A stretch of DNA of 64,000 nucleotides from Pseudomonas sp. RIT-PI-AD. GTDB lineage: Bacteria > Pseudomonadota > Gammaproteobacteria > Pseudomonadales > Pseudomonadaceae. Positions 50,385 through 61,032 of this stretch are shown piece by piece. A program made the position numbers and the translations under genes. Each line of letters starts with the position of its first letter. The stretch's first letter is position 1. The notes below the pieces were generated by a model, which saw only the letters and a program-made list of their open reading frames with translations, did not search any database and was not told where the DNA came from. The stretch spans positions 92,434-156,433 of the forward strand of contig NZ_JANZKU010000011.1 in assembly GCF_025642785.1 (NCBI RefSeq), read 5' to 3'.

Positions 50385-52604
50385 GTGCCCGACGCCATCC
50401 TGCGCCTCGCCTTGCCCTCGCCCTTGCGCCGCCTGTTCGACTATCGCGCGCCGCCCGGCATCCCGGCGGCCGCCCTGCAACCCGGCATGCGCCTGCGGGT
50501 GCCGTTCGGCCGCCGCGAGCTGGTCGGCATCCTGGTGGAGGTCGTCGACCACAGCGAGGTGCCGGCCGACAAGCTCAAGCCGGCGCTGGAGCTGCTCGAC
50601 CGCGTCTCGCCGCTGCCGGCCGCGCTGTTCCGCCTGTGCCTGTGGACGGCACAGTACTACCAGCACAGCCTGGGCGACACCCTGAGCTGGGCGTTGCCGG
50701 TGCTGCTGCGCCAGGGCGAGCCGGCCGAGGCGCGCCAGGAGCGCTTCTGGCAGGCCTGCGAGGGCGCCCGCGCCGAAGACCCGCGCCTGGCCCGCGCACC
50801 GCGCCAGCGCCAGGCGCTGAGCACCCTGGCGCAGCATCCCCACGGCGTACCGCATCACTTGCTGACCCACCTGGAGATCAACCGCGACAGCCTGAACCTG
50901 CTGCTGGAAAAAGGTCTGGTGCGCATGGAGGTGCGCCGCCATGCGCCGGCCGAGCGCCACGCCGGCTGGCTGGCCCAGGCGGAGTTGCCGCTCAACCCCG
51001 AGCAACGCGCCGCCTGCGACGCCGTGCAGTCGAGCTTCGGCGGCTTCAACGCCTTCCTGCTCGCCGGGGTGACCGGCAGCGGCAAGACCGAGGTCTACCT
51101 GCAACTGATCCATCGCACCCTCGAGGCGGGCAAGCAGGCGCTGGTGCTGATCCCGGAGATCAACCTGGGCCCGCAGACCCTGGAGCGCTTCGCCCGGCGC
51201 TTCAACGCGCGGATCGCGTTGCTGCATTCGGCGGTCAACGACCGCGACCGCCTCGACGCCTGGCTGGCCGCCCGCGACGGCGAAGCGGACATCATCATCG
51301 GCACCCGTTCGGCGCTGTTCACCCCACTGAAGAATCCCGGGCTGATCATCGTCGACGAGGAGCACGACGCCTCCTATAAACAGCAGGAAGGCCTGCGCTA
51401 CCACGCCCGCGACCTGGCGCTGGTGCGCGCGCGGCAGGAAAACGTGCCGATCCTGCTCGGCTCCGCCACGCCCTCCCTGGAAAGCCTGCACAACGCCCAC
51501 AACGGCCGCTATGCCCTGCTGCGCCTCACCCAGCGCGCCGGCGGCGCTCAGCAACCGCGCTTCCTGCGCCTGGACGTGAAAAGCCGGCCCCTCGATTCGG
51601 GCCTGTCGATGCCGCTGCAACAGGCCATCGCGCAGACCCTCGAAGCCGGCCAGCAAGTGCTGGTGTTCCTCAATCGCCGCGGCTTCGCCCCGACCCTGCT
51701 GTGCCACGACTGCGGCTGGATCGGCCAGTGCAACAGCTGCGACGCGCGGATGACCCTGCACCAGCGCTCCGGCGAGTTGCGCTGCCACCACTGCGGGCAC
51801 GCCGAGCGACGCCCGAGCCACTGCCCGTCCTGCGGGCGCCTCGACCTGCGCCCGGTGGGCGCCGGGACCGAACGCGCCGAGGAACGCCTGGCGCTGCTCT
51901 TTCCCCAGGTGCCGGTGCTGCGCATCGACCGCGACACCACCGCGCGCAAGGACGCGATGAGCGCGCTGTTCGCCACCATCCAACGCGGCGAACCCTGCAT
52001 CCTGGTGGGCACCCAGATGCTCGCCAAGGGGCATCACTTCCCCCGGGTGACCCTGGTGGCGATCCTCGACGCCGACGGCGGCCTGTTCTCCGCCGACTTC
52101 CGCGCCAGCGAGCGCATGGCGCAGTTGATCGTGCAGGTGGCCGGACGCGCGGGGCGCGCCGAGGAGCCGGGCAAGGTGATCATCCAGACTCACCTCGCCG
52201 ATCACCCGCTGCTGGTGCAACTGACCGAACAGGGCTACTTCGCCTTCGCCGAACAGGCTTTGAGCGAACGCCGCGCCGCCGGCCTGCCGCCTTTCTCCCA
52301 CCTCGCCCTGCTGCGCGCCGAAGCGCACAAGCCGGGCCAGGCCGAGGGCTTCCTCGACGAGGCCTGCGGCGAGGCCGAGCGCCTGATGGGCGAGGCGGAA
52401 CTGGGCGGCATCGAGTTGCTCGGCCCGGTGCCGGCGCCCATGGAGAGGCGCGCCGGCCGCTACCGCGCGCAACTCTTGCTGCAAGGCAATGCCCGGGCAC
52501 CGCTGCATCGCCTGTTGGCGTTGTGGTTGCCGGTGCTCGAACAGATGCCCGGCGGACGCGCGGTGCGCTGGTCCCTGGACGTCGATCCGATCGACCTGTT
52601 CTAG
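50385..52604 (+). CDS. priA: Primosomal replication restart helicase
   Basis: 739 residues from GTG 50385 with GAGGA (50372-50376) upstream. It has an N-terminal 3'-DNA-binding domain and helicase motifs [13 protein letters not shown] (Walker A), [13 protein letters not shown] (DEAH-type Walker B) and [10 protein letters not shown]. The zinc cluster has paired cysteines ([34 protein letters not shown]), followed by the [15 protein letters not shown] motif VI. It reloads the replisome at stalled forks. Confidence 0.95.
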   Translation: MPDAILRLALPSPLRRLFDYRAPPGIPAAALQPGMRLRVPFGRRELVGILVEVVDHSEVPADKLKPALELLDRVSPLPAALFRLCLWTAQYYQHSLGDTLSWALPVLLRQGEPAEARQERFWQACEGARAEDPRLARAPRQRQALSTLAQHPHGVPHHLLTHLEINRDSLNLLLEKGLVRMEVRRHAPAERHAGWLAQAELPLNPEQRAACDAVQSSFGGFNAFLLAGVTGSGKTEVYLQLIHRTLEAGKQALVLIPEINLGPQTLERFARRFNARIALLHSAVNDRDRLDAWLAARDGEADIIIGTRSALFTPLKNPGLIIVDEEHDASYKQQEGLRYHARDLALVRARQENVPILLGSATPSLESLHNAHNGRYALLRLTQRAGGAQQPRFLRLDVKSRPLDSGLSMPLQQAIAQTLEAGQQVLVFLNRRGFAPTLLCHDCGWIGQCNSCDARMTLHQRSGELRCHHCGHAERRPSHCPSCGRLDLRPVGAGTERAEERLALLFPQVPVLRIDRDTTARKDAMSALFATIQRGEPCILVGTQMLAKGHHFPRVTLVAILDADGGLFSADFRASERMAQLIVQVAGRAGRAEEPGKVIIQTHLADHPLLVQLTEQGYFAFAEQALSERRAAGLPPFSHLALLRAEAHKPGQAEGFLDEACGEAERLMGEAELGGIELLGPVPAPMERRAGRYRAQLLLQGNARAPLHRLLALWLPVLEQMPGGRAVRWSLDVDPIDLF

Positions 52605-52695
52605 CCCGCCGCGGCGCCGGCGAGCCCCTCAACTTGCAGGGGGCGCCTGTGCCGCTGATAATTCCGCCCCCGTAGCCCGACCTATGCCTCTGCCC

Positions 52696-54438
52696 ATGAA
52701 AGACGTCATCCGCCACCTGATCCAGCAAGCCCTGACCCGCCTGAGCGCCGAAGGCGTGCTGCCCGAGGGGTTGGCGCCGACGATCCAGGTGGAGAACACC
52801 AAGGACAAGACCCACGGCGACTTCGCCAGCAACATCGCCCTGATGCTGGCGAAACCGGCGGGGATGAAGCCCCGCGAGCTGGCGGAGAAACTGATCGCCG
52901 CCCTGCCGGTCGACGAGCGAGTGAGCAAGGTGGACATCGCCGGCCCCGGCTTCCTCAACTTCTTCCAGAACGGCGAGGCCCTGGCTCAGCGCCTGGAAGC
53001 CGCCCTCGCCGACCCGCACCTCGGCGTACGCAAGGCCGGCGCGGCGCAGCGCGTGGTGATCGACCTGTCCTCGCCGAACCTGGCCAAGGAAATGCACGTC
53101 GGCCACCTGCGCTCCACCATCATCGGCGACGGCGTCGGCCGCGTGCTGGAGTTCCTCGGCGACGAGGTGATCCGGCAGAACCACGTCGGCGACTGGGGTA
53201 CCCAGTTCGGCATGCTGCTGGCCTACCTGGAAGAGCAACCGATCGACGCCGAAAGCGAGCTGGCGGATCTGGAAGGCTTCTACCGCGCGGCGAAGAAACG
53301 CTTCGACGAGTCCCCCGAGTTCGCCGACCGCGCGCGCCAGCTGGTGGTCGAGCTGCAAGCCGGCGACGCCGATTGCCTGCGCCTGTGGAATCGCTTCAAC
53401 GACATTTCCCTGAGCCACTGCCAGAAGGTCTACGACCGCCTCAACGTCAAGCTGACCCCGGCCGACGTGAAGGGCGAAAGCGCCTACAACGACGACCTGG
53501 CCCAGGTGGTCGCCGATCTCAGGTCCCGTGGCCTGCTCACCGAGGACAAGGGTGCGCAGTGCGTGTTCCTCGACGAATTCAAGAACGCCGAAGGCCAGCC
53601 GCTGCCGGTGATCGTGCAGAAGGCCGGCGGCGGCTACCTCTATGCCACCACCGACCTGGCCGCCATGCGCTACCGCAGCCAGGTGCTCAAAGCGGACCGC
53701 GCCCTGTACTTCGTCGACCAGCGCCAGGCCCTGCACTTTCAGATGGCCTTCGAAGTGGCGCGCCGCGCCGATTTCGTCCATCCGGGGATGCGCCTGGAGC
53801 ACATGGGCTTCGGCACCATGAACGGCGCCGACGGCCGCCCGTTCAAGACCCGCGACGGCGGCACGGTCAAGCTGATCGACCTGCTCGACGAGGCCGAAGA
53901 ACGCGCCTACGCCCTGGTCAAGGGCAAGAACCCCGAGCTGGACGAGGTCGAGCTGCGCCACATCGCCCGCGCCGTCGGCATCGGCGCGGTGAAGTACGCC
54001 GACCTGTCCAAGCACCGCACCAGCGACTACAGCTTCAACTTCGAGCAGATGCTCAGCTTCGAGGGCAACACCGCGCCTTACCTGCTCTACGCCTACACCC
54101 GCGTCGCCAGTGTGTTCCGCAAGCTGGGCCAGGCGCTGGACGTGCCCTTGGCGGGTCACATCCGGCTGGAGGCGGAACAGGAGCAGGCCCTGGCGACCAA
54201 GCTCGCGCAGTTCGGCGAAGTGCTGAACAACGTCGCCGAAAAAGGCATGCCGCACCTGCTCTGCGCCTACCTCTACGACCTCGCCGGGCTTTTCTCCAGT
54301 TTCTATGAACACTGCCCGATTCTCGCTGCCGAACAGCAGGATCAACAGCAGAGCCGCCTGCGCCTGGCCGCCCTCACCGGGCGCACCCTCGGCCAAGGCC
54401 TGAACCTGCTCGGCCTGGAAACCCTGGAGCGCATGTAA
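52696..54438 (+). CDS. argS: Arginyl-tRNA synthetase
   Basis: 580 residues from ATG 52696 ([16 protein letters not shown]), preferred to ATG 52684 because it matches the family start. The class I signature [12 protein letters not shown] (HIGH-type) lies near residue 130; as usual for ArgRS the KMSK loop is degenerate ([11 protein letters not shown]). The C-terminal DALR anticodon-binding domain includes [12 protein letters not shown]. It charges tRNA-Arg. The next gene starts at the base following its stop codon. Confidence 0.96.
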   Translation: MKDVIRHLIQQALTRLSAEGVLPEGLAPTIQVENTKDKTHGDFASNIALMLAKPAGMKPRELAEKLIAALPVDERVSKVDIAGPGFLNFFQNGEALAQRLEAALADPHLGVRKAGAAQRVVIDLSSPNLAKEMHVGHLRSTIIGDGVGRVLEFLGDEVIRQNHVGDWGTQFGMLLAYLEEQPIDAESELADLEGFYRAAKKRFDESPEFADRARQLVVELQAGDADCLRLWNRFNDISLSHCQKVYDRLNVKLTPADVKGESAYNDDLAQVVADLRSRGLLTEDKGAQCVFLDEFKNAEGQPLPVIVQKAGGGYLYATTDLAAMRYRSQVLKADRALYFVDQRQALHFQMAFEVARRADFVHPGMRLEHMGFGTMNGADGRPFKTRDGGTVKLIDLLDEAEERAYALVKGKNPELDEVELRHIARAVGIGAVKYADLSKHRTSDYSFNFEQMLSFEGNTAPYLLYAYTRVASVFRKLGQALDVPLAGHIRLEAEQEQALATKLAQFGEVLNNVAEKGMPHLLCAYLYDLAGLFSSFYEHCPILAAEQQDQQQSRLRLAALTGRTLGQGLNLLGLETLERM

Positions 54439-55140
54439 GTGGCAGCGAAGAAAAAAGCCCCTCCGAAGCGCGGCGCCAGCCGCTACCAGGCGCCGGCGAA
54501 AAAGCCGATGCCGGGCTGGCTGTGGCTGGCTTGCGGGCTGGTGATCGGCGCCTTCGTGGTGTTCCTGATGAAGCTGGAACCCGGCCGTAACGAGGTCAAG
54601 CGGGAGAAGCCCGAGCAGGCCCAGCGCCCCGGCACGACCGCACAGCCCACCAAGCCGACGACTCCGCCTCCGCCGGCCAGCCAGGAGCCGGTGAAGCCCA
54701 AGTACGACTTCTACACCCTGCTGCCGGAATCGGAAGTCATCGTCCCGCCGGACGCGCTTCCGCAGACCCCGCCGGACAAACCCCAGGCCCCGGTCACCCC
54801 GGAGCAGGCGGCGAAGATCGACACCGCCCGCGCCGAGGCCGCCCTCGCCGGGCAGACCCCGCCACCCCCGCCGCCGGTGCTGGCCAAGGCACCGGTCAGC
54901 ACCCAGTTCTTCCTCCAGGCCGGCTCCTTCCGCAAGCAGGCCGATGCCGAGAAGGTTCGCGCGCAGATCATCCTGCTCGGGCAGAACGTCCAGGTGGAAT
55001 CGGGCACGGTGCGCGAGGAAACCTGGTACCGCGTCCTGGTCGGTCCCTTCGCCAGCCGCGATCAATTGACGGTGGCGCAGAAACAGCTCGCCGGCAGCGG
55101 GTTCAGCAACCTGCTCCTGCAACAGCGGCAGAACCGCTGA
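54439..55140 (+). CDS. FtsN-like SPOR-domain membrane protein
   Basis: 233 residues from GTG 54439, immediately after the argS stop. A basic cytoplasmic tail (AAKKKAPPKRGASRYQ) is followed by one transmembrane helix (residues ~30-47, WLWLACGLVIGAFVVFL) and a Pro-rich periplasmic linker. A SPOR domain (FFLQAGSFRKQADAEKVRAQ onward) fills the last ~78 residues. The layout is that of FtsN, which activates septal peptidoglycan synthesis. The placement after argS is conserved in pseudomonads as I recall. Whether it is functionally FtsN cannot be shown from sequence. Confidence 0.85.
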   Translation: MAAKKKAPPKRGASRYQAPAKKPMPGWLWLACGLVIGAFVVFLMKLEPGRNEVKREKPEQAQRPGTTAQPTKPTTPPPPASQEPVKPKYDFYTLLPESEVIVPPDALPQTPPDKPQAPVTPEQAAKIDTARAEAALAGQTPPPPPPVLAKAPVSTQFFLQAGSFRKQADAEKVRAQIILLGQNVQVESGTVREETWYRVLVGPFASRDQLTVAQKQLAGSGFSNLLLQQRQNR

Positions 55141-55315
55141 CCCCTGGGCGCGAGGCGACACGCATCCTGTCGCCTCGCGTATCCGCAATCGCCTCTTCCT
55201 GCTGCCGCCAGGGTAAAGATCCGGATACAAAGGAATTCCTCGCCGGGGCCCGCCACTAAGGCCAGGCAGGGGCGACGCCTTCGCGCGCCCGGTTCCGCGA
55301 TTCCAAGGGGTAGCC

Positions 55316-55807
55316 ATGCGTCCGATCCACCGTTCCACCACCTGCCTGTGCGCTCTGTTCTATCTGTACGGCTCGCTGGCCCTGGCCGCGCCCGGGCCGG
55401 GTAACGACAGAGGTCCGCGCGATCCCCAGGGGCAGCCGCACGGCGCGTCCCAAGCCCCCGGTACTCCGCAAAACGGTCAGAACGGTCGATATGGTGGTGC
55501 GCCGCCCAGGGGTGCGGACAATGGAGCGAACGGCCGGCGCGAGGCGCCACCCATGGACTTCGACCAGGCGCGCCGGGACATCCGCGAGCACCGCGACGAG
55601 ATCGGTAGGGGTCCCGCCGTGCAGCATGTCGCCATCGTCAAGGGTCGCCCGCTGCCCCAGGGCTACGGCAAGCGCCTGCCGCCGCCGTTGCTGGACCGAC
55701 TGCCGCACTACGAGGGCTACGAATGGCGCCGGGTCGGCAGCGACATGATCCTGGTCGCGCTGACCACCGGCATCGTCTATGAAATCCTCTCCGGCGTGCT
55801 CGACTGA
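55316..55807 (+). CDS. Secreted CigR-like / RcnB-type small protein
   Basis: 163 residues with a signal peptide ending in LALAA near residue 23. A low-complexity Gly/Pro/Asn/Gln-rich stretch (residues ~24-75) follows, then a conserved C-terminal domain: [40 protein letters not shown], ending [11 protein letters not shown]. This C-terminus matches the 'anti-virulence regulator CigR' family name used in databases. The function is not known in Pseudomonas. A GC dyad (55817-55825 and 55833-55841) follows the stop. Confidence 0.6.
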   Translation: MRPIHRSTTCLCALFYLYGSLALAAPGPGNDRGPRDPQGQPHGASQAPGTPQNGQNGRYGGAPPRGADNGANGRREAPPMDFDQARRDIREHRDEIGRGPAVQHVAIVKGRPLPQGYGKRLPPPLLDRLPHYEGYEWRRVGSDMILVALTTGIVYEILSGVLD

Positions 55808-55854
55808 GCCGCCCCGCCGGCCCGTCGTCGCAACGGGCCGGCCTGAGGCTTCCG

Positions 55855-55883
55855 CTTGAAGCCCGCCGTTCGCGCCCCCATAT
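55855..55883 (+). promoter_or_regulatory. Sigma-32 (heat-shock) promoter of hslVU
   Basis: CTTGAA (55855-55860), 15-base spacer, CCCCATAT (55876-55883), close to the RpoH consensus CTTGAAA-N13-16-CCCCATNT. The predicted start of transcription is near 55890, giving a ~40-base leader before the hslV start codon. HslVU is a classic heat-shock protease, which strengthens the reading. Confidence 0.8.
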
Positions 55884-55929
55884 GATCTCCACTTGGGCAA
55901 TAACGCCTCGCTGCGTGGAGATTCTCCCC

Positions 55930-56463
55930 TTGACCACCATCGTTTCAGTCCGCCGTCACGGCAAAGTCGTCATGGGCGGCGACGGCCAGGTCTCCCTGGG
56001 CAACACCGTGATGAAAGGCAATGCGCGCAAGGTTCGCCACCTCTATCACGGCCAGGTGTTGGCCGGGTTCGCCGGCGCCACCGCGGACGCCTTCACCCTG
56101 TTCGAGCGTTTCGAAGGACAACTGGAGAAACACCAGGGCCACCTGGTCCGCGCCGCCGTCGAGCTGGCCAAGGACTGGCGCACCGACCGCTCCCTGAGTC
56201 GCCTGGAAGCCATGCTGGCGGTGGCCAACAAGGACGCCTCGCTGATCATCACCGGCAACGGCGACGTGGTCGAACCCGAGCAGGGTCTGATCGCCATGGG
56301 TTCCGGCGGCGGTTTCGCCCAGGCCGCGGCCATGGCGCTGTTGCAGCACACCGAGGCGCTGTCCGCCCGCGAAGTCGCCGAGACCGCGCTGAAGATCGCC
56401 GGCTCCATCTGCGTCTTCACCAACCAGAACCTGACCATCGAGGAGCTGGACTCCGCCATCTGA
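55930..56463 (+). CDS. hslV: HslV (ClpQ) peptidase subunit of the HslUV protease, TTG start
   Basis: 177 residues from TTG 55930 ([25 protein letters not shown]). The threonine at the mature N-terminus (TTIVSV) is the catalytic nucleophile of this proteasome-like hydrolase, exposed after Met removal. No ATG gives that N-terminus; the in-frame ATG at 55882 would add a 16-residue extension that blocks the active site. It forms a double hexamer capped by HslU. The sigma-32 promoter lies just upstream and hslU starts 23 bases downstream. Confidence 0.95.
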   Translation: MTTIVSVRRHGKVVMGGDGQVSLGNTVMKGNARKVRHLYHGQVLAGFAGATADAFTLFERFEGQLEKHQGHLVRAAVELAKDWRTDRSLSRLEAMLAVANKDASLIITGNGDVVEPEQGLIAMGSGGGFAQAAAMALLQHTEALSAREVAETALKIAGSICVFTNQNLTIEELDSAI

Positions 56464-56486
56464 GGTCCAGCCCCGGAGCATTCCGC

Positions 56487-57827
56487 ATGTCCATGACCCC
56501 CCGCGAGATCGTCCACGAACTCAACCGCCACATCGTCGGCCAGGACGATGCCAAGCGCGCCGTCGCCATCGCCCTGCGCAACCGTTGGCGGCGCATGCAA
56601 CTGCCCGCCGAGCTGCGCGCCGAGGTGACGCCGAAGAACATCCTGATGATCGGCCCCACCGGCGTCGGCAAGACCGAGATCGCCCGGCGCCTGGCGAAGC
56701 TGGCCAACGCGCCCTTCATCAAGGTGGAAGCGACCAAGTTCACCGAGGTGGGCTACGTCGGCCGCGACGTCGAGTCGATCATCCGCGACCTCGCCGACGC
56801 GGCGATCAAGCTGTTCCGCGAGCAGGAAATGATCCGCGTGCGCCACCGCGCCGAGGACGCCGCCGAGGAACGCATCCTCGATGCACTGCTGCCGCCGCCG
56901 CGTCTCGGCTTCAACGAAGACCCGGCCCCGAGCCAGGACTCCAACACCCGCCAGCTGTTCCGCAAACGCCTGCGCGAGGGCCAGCTGGACGACAAGGAAA
57001 TCGACATCGAAGTGGCCGAGCAGCCGGCCGGCATCGAGATCATGACCCCGCCGGGCATGGAAGAGATGACCAGCCAGTTGCAGAGCCTCTTCGCCAACAT
57101 GGGCAAGGGCAAGAAGAAAGCTCGCAAGCTCAAGGTCAAGGACGCGCTCAAGCTGGTTCGCGACGAGGAAGCGGGCCGCCTGGTCAACGAGGAGGAGCTC
57201 AAGGCCAAGGCCCTCGAAGCGGTGGAACAGCACGGCATCGTCTTCATCGACGAGATCGACAAGGTCGCCAAGCGCGGCAACGTCGGCGGCGCCGACGTGT
57301 CCCGCGAGGGCGTGCAACGGGACCTGCTGCCGCTGATCGAGGGCTGCACGGTGAACACCAAGCTGGGCATGGTGAAGACCGACCATATCCTGTTCATCGC
57401 CTCCGGTGCCTTCCATCTGTCCAAGCCCAGCGACCTGGTCCCGGAGCTCCAAGGCCGCCTGCCGATCCGCGTGGAACTCAAGGCGTTGTCGCCGGAAGAC
57501 TTCGAGCGCATCCTCACCGAACCCCACGCCTCGCTCACCGAGCAGTATCGCGAGCTGCTGAAGACCGAAGGGCTGAACATCGCCTTCGCCGAGGACGGCA
57601 TCAAGCGGCTGGCGGAGATCGCCTGGCAGGTCAACGAGAAGACCGAGAACATCGGTGCGCGGCGCCTGCACACCCTGCTGGAGCGCTTGCTGGAAGAGGT
57701 CTCCTTCAGCGCGGCCGACCTGGCCAGCCAGCACACCGAGGCGCCCATCCATATCGATGCCGCCTACGTGAACAGCCACCTCGGCGAACTGGCCGAGAAC
57801 GAAGACCTGTCCAAATACATTCTTTAA
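56487..57827 (+). CDS. hslU: HslU (ClpY) unfoldase ATPase of the HslUV protease
   Basis: 446 residues from ATG 56487. Walker A is [15 protein letters not shown] near 60, Walker B IVFIDEID near 250 and the sensor/arginine region [15 protein letters not shown] near 390. The C-terminus [10 protein letters not shown] carries the EDLS(K)xxL tail that docks into HslV. The I domain lies between residues ~110 and 240. It is cotranscribed with hslV from the heat-shock promoter. Confidence 0.97.
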   Translation: MSMTPREIVHELNRHIVGQDDAKRAVAIALRNRWRRMQLPAELRAEVTPKNILMIGPTGVGKTEIARRLAKLANAPFIKVEATKFTEVGYVGRDVESIIRDLADAAIKLFREQEMIRVRHRAEDAAEERILDALLPPPRLGFNEDPAPSQDSNTRQLFRKRLREGQLDDKEIDIEVAEQPAGIEIMTPPGMEEMTSQLQSLFANMGKGKKKARKLKVKDALKLVRDEEAGRLVNEEELKAKALEAVEQHGIVFIDEIDKVAKRGNVGGADVSREGVQRDLLPLIEGCTVNTKLGMVKTDHILFIASGAFHLSKPSDLVPELQGRLPIRVELKALSPEDFERILTEPHASLTEQYRELLKTEGLNIAFAEDGIKRLAEIAWQVNEKTENIGARRLHTLLERLLEEVSFSAADLASQHTEAPIHIDAAYVNSHLGELAENEDLSKYIL

Positions 57828-57889
57828 CGTTCGACCGAGCGGTCCCGGCAGCGGGGCCGCAACGGGTTCCAGGCCGAAGGAGCAGCGTC

Positions 57890-58264
57890 ATGCGGGTGCC
57901 CACATCCATCGAGCTGCACAAGGCGTCCAAGACCCTGACCCTCGGTTACGGCGCCCACGAGCGCTACAGCCTGTCCGCCGAGTTCCTCCGGGTCCATTCG
58001 CCCTCCGCCGAGGTGCAGGGCCACGGCAAGCCGATCCTCCAGTACGGCAAGCTGTACGTCGGCCTGAGCGCCCTGGAGCCGGCGGGCAACTACGCCCTGA
58101 AGCTGACTTTCGACGACGGCCACGACAGCGGGCTGTTCACCTGGGATTACCTCTACGAACTCTGCGTGCGCCAGGATGAGCTGTGGGCCGACTACCTCGA
58201 CCAGCTCGCCGCCGCCGGCCGCTCCCGCGACCCGCACGAATCGCCGGTCCGGCTGATGCTCTGA
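57890..58264 (+). CDS. DUF971-family protein
   Basis: 124 residues behind AAGGAG (57877-57882). It begins PTSIELHKASKTLTLGYGAHERYSL and has the family core LRVHSPSAEVQGHG and FDDGHDSGLFTWDYLYEL. DUF971 domains occur alone or in Fe-S cluster and oxygenase proteins, so a metal-related role is possible. In relatives it is followed by phaC1, which is not the case here. Confidence 0.75.
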   Translation: MRVPTSIELHKASKTLTLGYGAHERYSLSAEFLRVHSPSAEVQGHGKPILQYGKLYVGLSALEPAGNYALKLTFDDGHDSGLFTWDYLYELCVRQDELWADYLDQLAAAGRSRDPHESPVRLML

Positions 58265-58415
58265 GCATCGAGCCCCGCGTCTGTCATTCGCCTTCCTGGA
58301 CATGACGCCGGCCCGTTGCTCGGCGTGATGCCGAGGGCGGGCGAGCCTTCGCACCACGTGCCGCTGGAGCGGCCTAGGGCCTTTTCGATCCTGCGCGATG
58401 GCCTCGAACCCGGCG

Positions 58416-58439
58416 AAACGCCCGGCCGATGCCGGGCGT
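58416..58439 (-). terminator. Hairpin at the 3' end of phaF
   Basis: A 9-bp perfect stem, ACGCCCGGC (58418-58426) and GCCGGGCGT (58431-58439), with a 4-base loop, just past the phaF stop on the minus strand. Only TTTCG follows, so termination is probably moderate. Confidence 0.6.
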
Positions 58440-58447
58440 GGCACCGA

Positions 58448-59230
58448 TCAGGACGACGCCGAAGGCGTGGCGGCCGGGCCGGCGGAAGGTTCGGGCGTAG
58501 CGGCGGAAGTGCCGGCCTTGGTGGCCTTGGGCACCGCCGGTTTCCTCGGCGCCGGGCGCTTCGCCGCCGAGGCCGTGGAGGTCGACGTAGAGGCGTCGCT
58601 CGCCTTGGGCGAAGCGCGCTTGGCGGTGCCGGCGGTGGATGGGGTTTTCGCTGCCGTGCCCGGCTTGGTCGGCACGGCCTTGGCGACGGGCGCCGCAGCC
58701 TTGGCGTTCGACTCGGCCGCGGGTTTCGCCGGCGAACGCTTGGGCTTGGCAGGCGCTGCACCGCTCGCCGGAACGGCCTTGGCACGGCTACGGCCCGGCG
58801 CGCCGGCCGCCGCGGGAGCCGTGGCCGTGCCGGCGAGGCTTTGCAGTTGCCGGGCCAACCGGTCCACCTGCTCCTGCAGGGCCTTGACGTCGTTCCGGCT
58901 CGGTACGCCGAGGCGGGAAATGGCGCTGTTGAGGCGCTTGTCGAAGGCCTCTTCCAGCTCGTTCCACTTGCCCAGGGCCTTGTCCTTGATGCCCTCGCCG
59001 CGCCCCTTGGCGGCGCCCGGCTTGCCCGGCCCGGCGGATTTCCCGGTGCCCGTCTGGGCCTGTTTCTCGAATTTCTCGCCCTCTTTCACCAACGCGTCGA
59101 ACGCCTTGGAGCCCTCTTTGAGGACCTTGGAGTAGGCGCCCAGGCCTGCCAGCCAAATCCGTTGCGACTGCTTTTCGACGTCGCCCGGCAGGGCATCGCT
59201 TTCTTTCTCGACCTTTTTCTTGCCAGCCAT
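58448..59230 (-). CDS. phaF: Polyhydroxyalkanoate granule-associated phasin with histone-like tail
   Basis: 260 residues from the ATG at 59230 (MAGKKKVEKESD), with AAGGAG upstream. Residues ~20-140 form the PhaI/PhaF phasin domain (IWLAGLGAYSKVLKEGSKAFDALVKEGEKFEKQ pattern, long amphipathic helix, and a coiled-coil VKALQEQVDRLARQLQSL). Residues ~150-260 are Ala/Lys/Pro-rich, histone-H1-like and DNA-binding in the P. putida protein. PhaF coats PHA granules and helps partition them. None of phaC1, phaZ, phaC2, phaD or phaI surrounds it in this window. Confidence 0.87.
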   Translation of the reverse strand: MAGKKKVEKESDALPGDVEKQSQRIWLAGLGAYSKVLKEGSKAFDALVKEGEKFEKQAQTGTGKSAGPGKPGAAKGRGEGIKDKALGKWNELEEAFDKRLNSAISRLGVPSRNDVKALQEQVDRLARQLQSLAGTATAPAAAGAPGRSRAKAVPASGAAPAKPKRSPAKPAAESNAKAAAPVAKAVPTKPGTAAKTPSTAGTAKRASPKASDASTSTSTASAAKRPAPRKPAVPKATKAGTSAATPEPSAGPAATPSASS

Positions 59231-59644
59231 CCTGCTCTCCTTGAGTGATGCGCGCGAAGTGCTCAGCTCAACCAGCGTAGCAGAGGCTTGCGGAGCGTCC
59301 CGCCCGGGGATCGCCGCGCGATCGGCCGGTTTCGCAGCGCGTCGAGGCAGGCATGCCTCCGGGCTTGCGGCGGCGCATCGCCGTCGTGCCCGCCTCGACC
59401 GAGCCCCCATGGGATCGCCGGTCATCGCGCCCTCAGGCCTGGCGCCGGCGGGCATCCCGGCGCCGGACCCGCAGCGAAACACCGCACGCCGCCACGCCCG
59501 CGGCCCCCGTGCGGCATTCGGTCACGGCGCCTCGCCCGCCCGGCCATCCGCGCCGTTCGCGTCCGCCGCGCGACGCGCGGGCGGAAGCCGAGCGCGCGGT
59601 TTTCGGTTTAGAATGGCGCGCGATCTTTATCCGGTGAGAGCGAC
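59231..59644. other. 414-base gap between phaF and ubiE, no gene seen
   Basis: In relatives phaI would be expected here, transcribed with phaF. All frames crossing the gap are short, Arg/Ala-rich and lack any phasin sequence, so I see no phaI even as a recognisable remnant. A dyad GATCGC (59309-59314) / GCGATC (59318-59323) is present. A TAGAAT (59609-59614) 30 bases before ubiE may be its -10 box. The middle is extremely GC-rich. Confidence 0.6.
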
Positions 59645-60415
59645 ATGAGCGATCCGCGCAAGGCCCCCGAACACGAACCCACGACCCATTTCGGCTACCA
59701 GAACGTGCCGGAGAGCCAGAAGGCGGAAAAAGTGGCCGAGGTGTTCCACTCGGTGGCCGCCAAGTACGACCTGATGAACGATCTGATGTCCGGCGGCATC
59801 CACCGCCTGTGGAAGCGCTTCACCCTGGAGCTGTCCGGCGTACGCCCCGGCAACCGGGTGCTGGACATCGCCGGCGGCACCGGCGACCTCACCCGCCAGT
59901 TCTCCCGCCTGGTCGGGCCCAAGGGCGAAGTGGTGCTGGCCGACATCAACGCCTCGATGCTGAAGGTCGGTCGCGACCGCCTGCTGGACAAGGGCGTCGC
60001 CGGCAACGTCGCCTTCGTCCAGGCCGACGCGGAAAAGCTGCCCTTCCCGAGCAATCATTTCGACGTGGTCACCATCGCCTTCGGCCTGCGCAACGTGACC
60101 CACAAGGAAGACGCGCTGCGTTCCATGCTGCGGGTGCTCAAGCCCGGCGGGCGCCTGCTGGTGCTGGAATTCTCCAAGCCCACCAGCAGCTTGCTGAACA
60201 AGGCCTACGACGCCTACTCCTTCACCCTGCTGCCGCTGATGGGCAAGCTGATCACCCGCGACGCGGACAGCTACCGCTACCTCGCCGAGTCGATCCGCAT
60301 GCACCCGGACCAGGACACCCTGAAAGCGATGATGATCGACGCCGGCTTCGAGCGGGTCACCTACCACAACATGACCGGCGGCATCGTCGCCCTGCACCGC
60401 GGTATCAAGCCCTGA
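59645..60415 (+). CDS. ubiE: Ubiquinone/menaquinone C-methyltransferase
   Basis: 256 residues. Family signatures are [20 protein letters not shown] near the start, [16 protein letters not shown] (SAM motif I), [20 protein letters not shown] and the C-terminal [17 protein letters not shown]. It methylates the quinone ring in ubiquinone synthesis. It starts the ubiE-ubiJ-ubiB operon; its TGA overlaps the ubiJ start by one base. Confidence 0.96.
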   Translation: MSDPRKAPEHEPTTHFGYQNVPESQKAEKVAEVFHSVAAKYDLMNDLMSGGIHRLWKRFTLELSGVRPGNRVLDIAGGTGDLTRQFSRLVGPKGEVVLADINASMLKVGRDRLLDKGVAGNVAFVQADAEKLPFPSNHFDVVTIAFGLRNVTHKEDALRSMLRVLKPGGRLLVLEFSKPTSSLLNKAYDAYSFTLLPLMGKLITRDADSYRYLAESIRMHPDQDTLKAMMIDAGFERVTYHNMTGGIVALHRGIKP

Positions 60416-61032
60416 TGCTGCGCCAGGCGCTGCTCGCCGGGCTCGAGCTCGGCCTCAATCGGGTGCTGGCGCTGGACGCCACGGCGCTGCCACGGCTCGG
60501 CCGGCTCGCCGGGCAGGTGATCGAGATCGATTGCCGGGCGCCCGCCCTGCGCCTTTTCATCCTGCCCGGCGAGGACGGCCTGCGCCTCGCCAGCCATTGG
60601 GAAGCGCCGGCGGATTGCGTGCTGCGCGCGCCGGCATCGAGCCTGGCGCGGCTGGCCCTGGCCCGGGACAAGGTGGCCGTGCTGCACGCGCCGGAGGTGG
60701 AGATGGAGGGCGACAGCGCCGCGCTGCTCGACCTCACCGCGATCCTCCAGGACCTGGAGCTGGACTGGGAATACGAGCTGTCGCGCTGGCTCGGCCCGGT
60801 CGGCAGCGGCCTGCTCGGCAGCCACCTGCGCAGCCGGGCCCAGTGGACCGCGCAGAGCCTGGACAGCCTGAGGGACAACCTCGCCGACTACCTCAGCGAG
60901 GAGTCGCGCACCCTGGTCGGCCGGCGCGAGGTGGAGACCCGCTTCGCCGAGCTGGACGACCTCAAGCTCGCCCTCGACCGCCTCGATGCGCGCGTCGAGC
61001 GGCTGGCCCAGCGGACGAACCCCACCGAATGA
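60415..61032 (+). CDS. ubiJ: Ubiquinone biosynthesis SCP2-domain accessory factor
   Basis: 205 residues from ATG 60415. The N-terminal ~110 residues are an SCP2 lipid-binding domain ([19 protein letters not shown]...[20 protein letters not shown]). The C-terminal part is a coiled coil ([21 protein letters not shown]). UbiJ supports the soluble complex that modifies the quinone precursor. It lies between ubiE and ubiB and overlaps ubiB by four bases. Confidence 0.9.
   Translation: MLRQALLAGLELGLNRVLALDATALPRLGRLAGQVIEIDCRAPALRLFILPGEDGLRLASHWEAPADCVLRAPASSLARLALARDKVAVLHAPEVEMEGDSAALLDLTAILQDLELDWEYELSRWLGPVGSGLLGSHLRSRAQWTAQSLDSLRDNLADYLSEESRTLVGRREVETRFAELDDLKLALDRLDARVERLAQRTNPTE

Noticed and set aside
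52180..55341. A 1053-codon minus-strand open frame opposite priA, argS and the SPOR gene
   Set aside because: It crosses three well-supported genes in antisense and shows no recognisable domain or signal.
59220..59648. Several short frames in the phaF-ubiE gap as possible remnants of phaI
   Set aside because: The translations are Arg/Ala/Pro-rich with no phasin pattern and no ribosome site, typical of random very GC-rich DNA.
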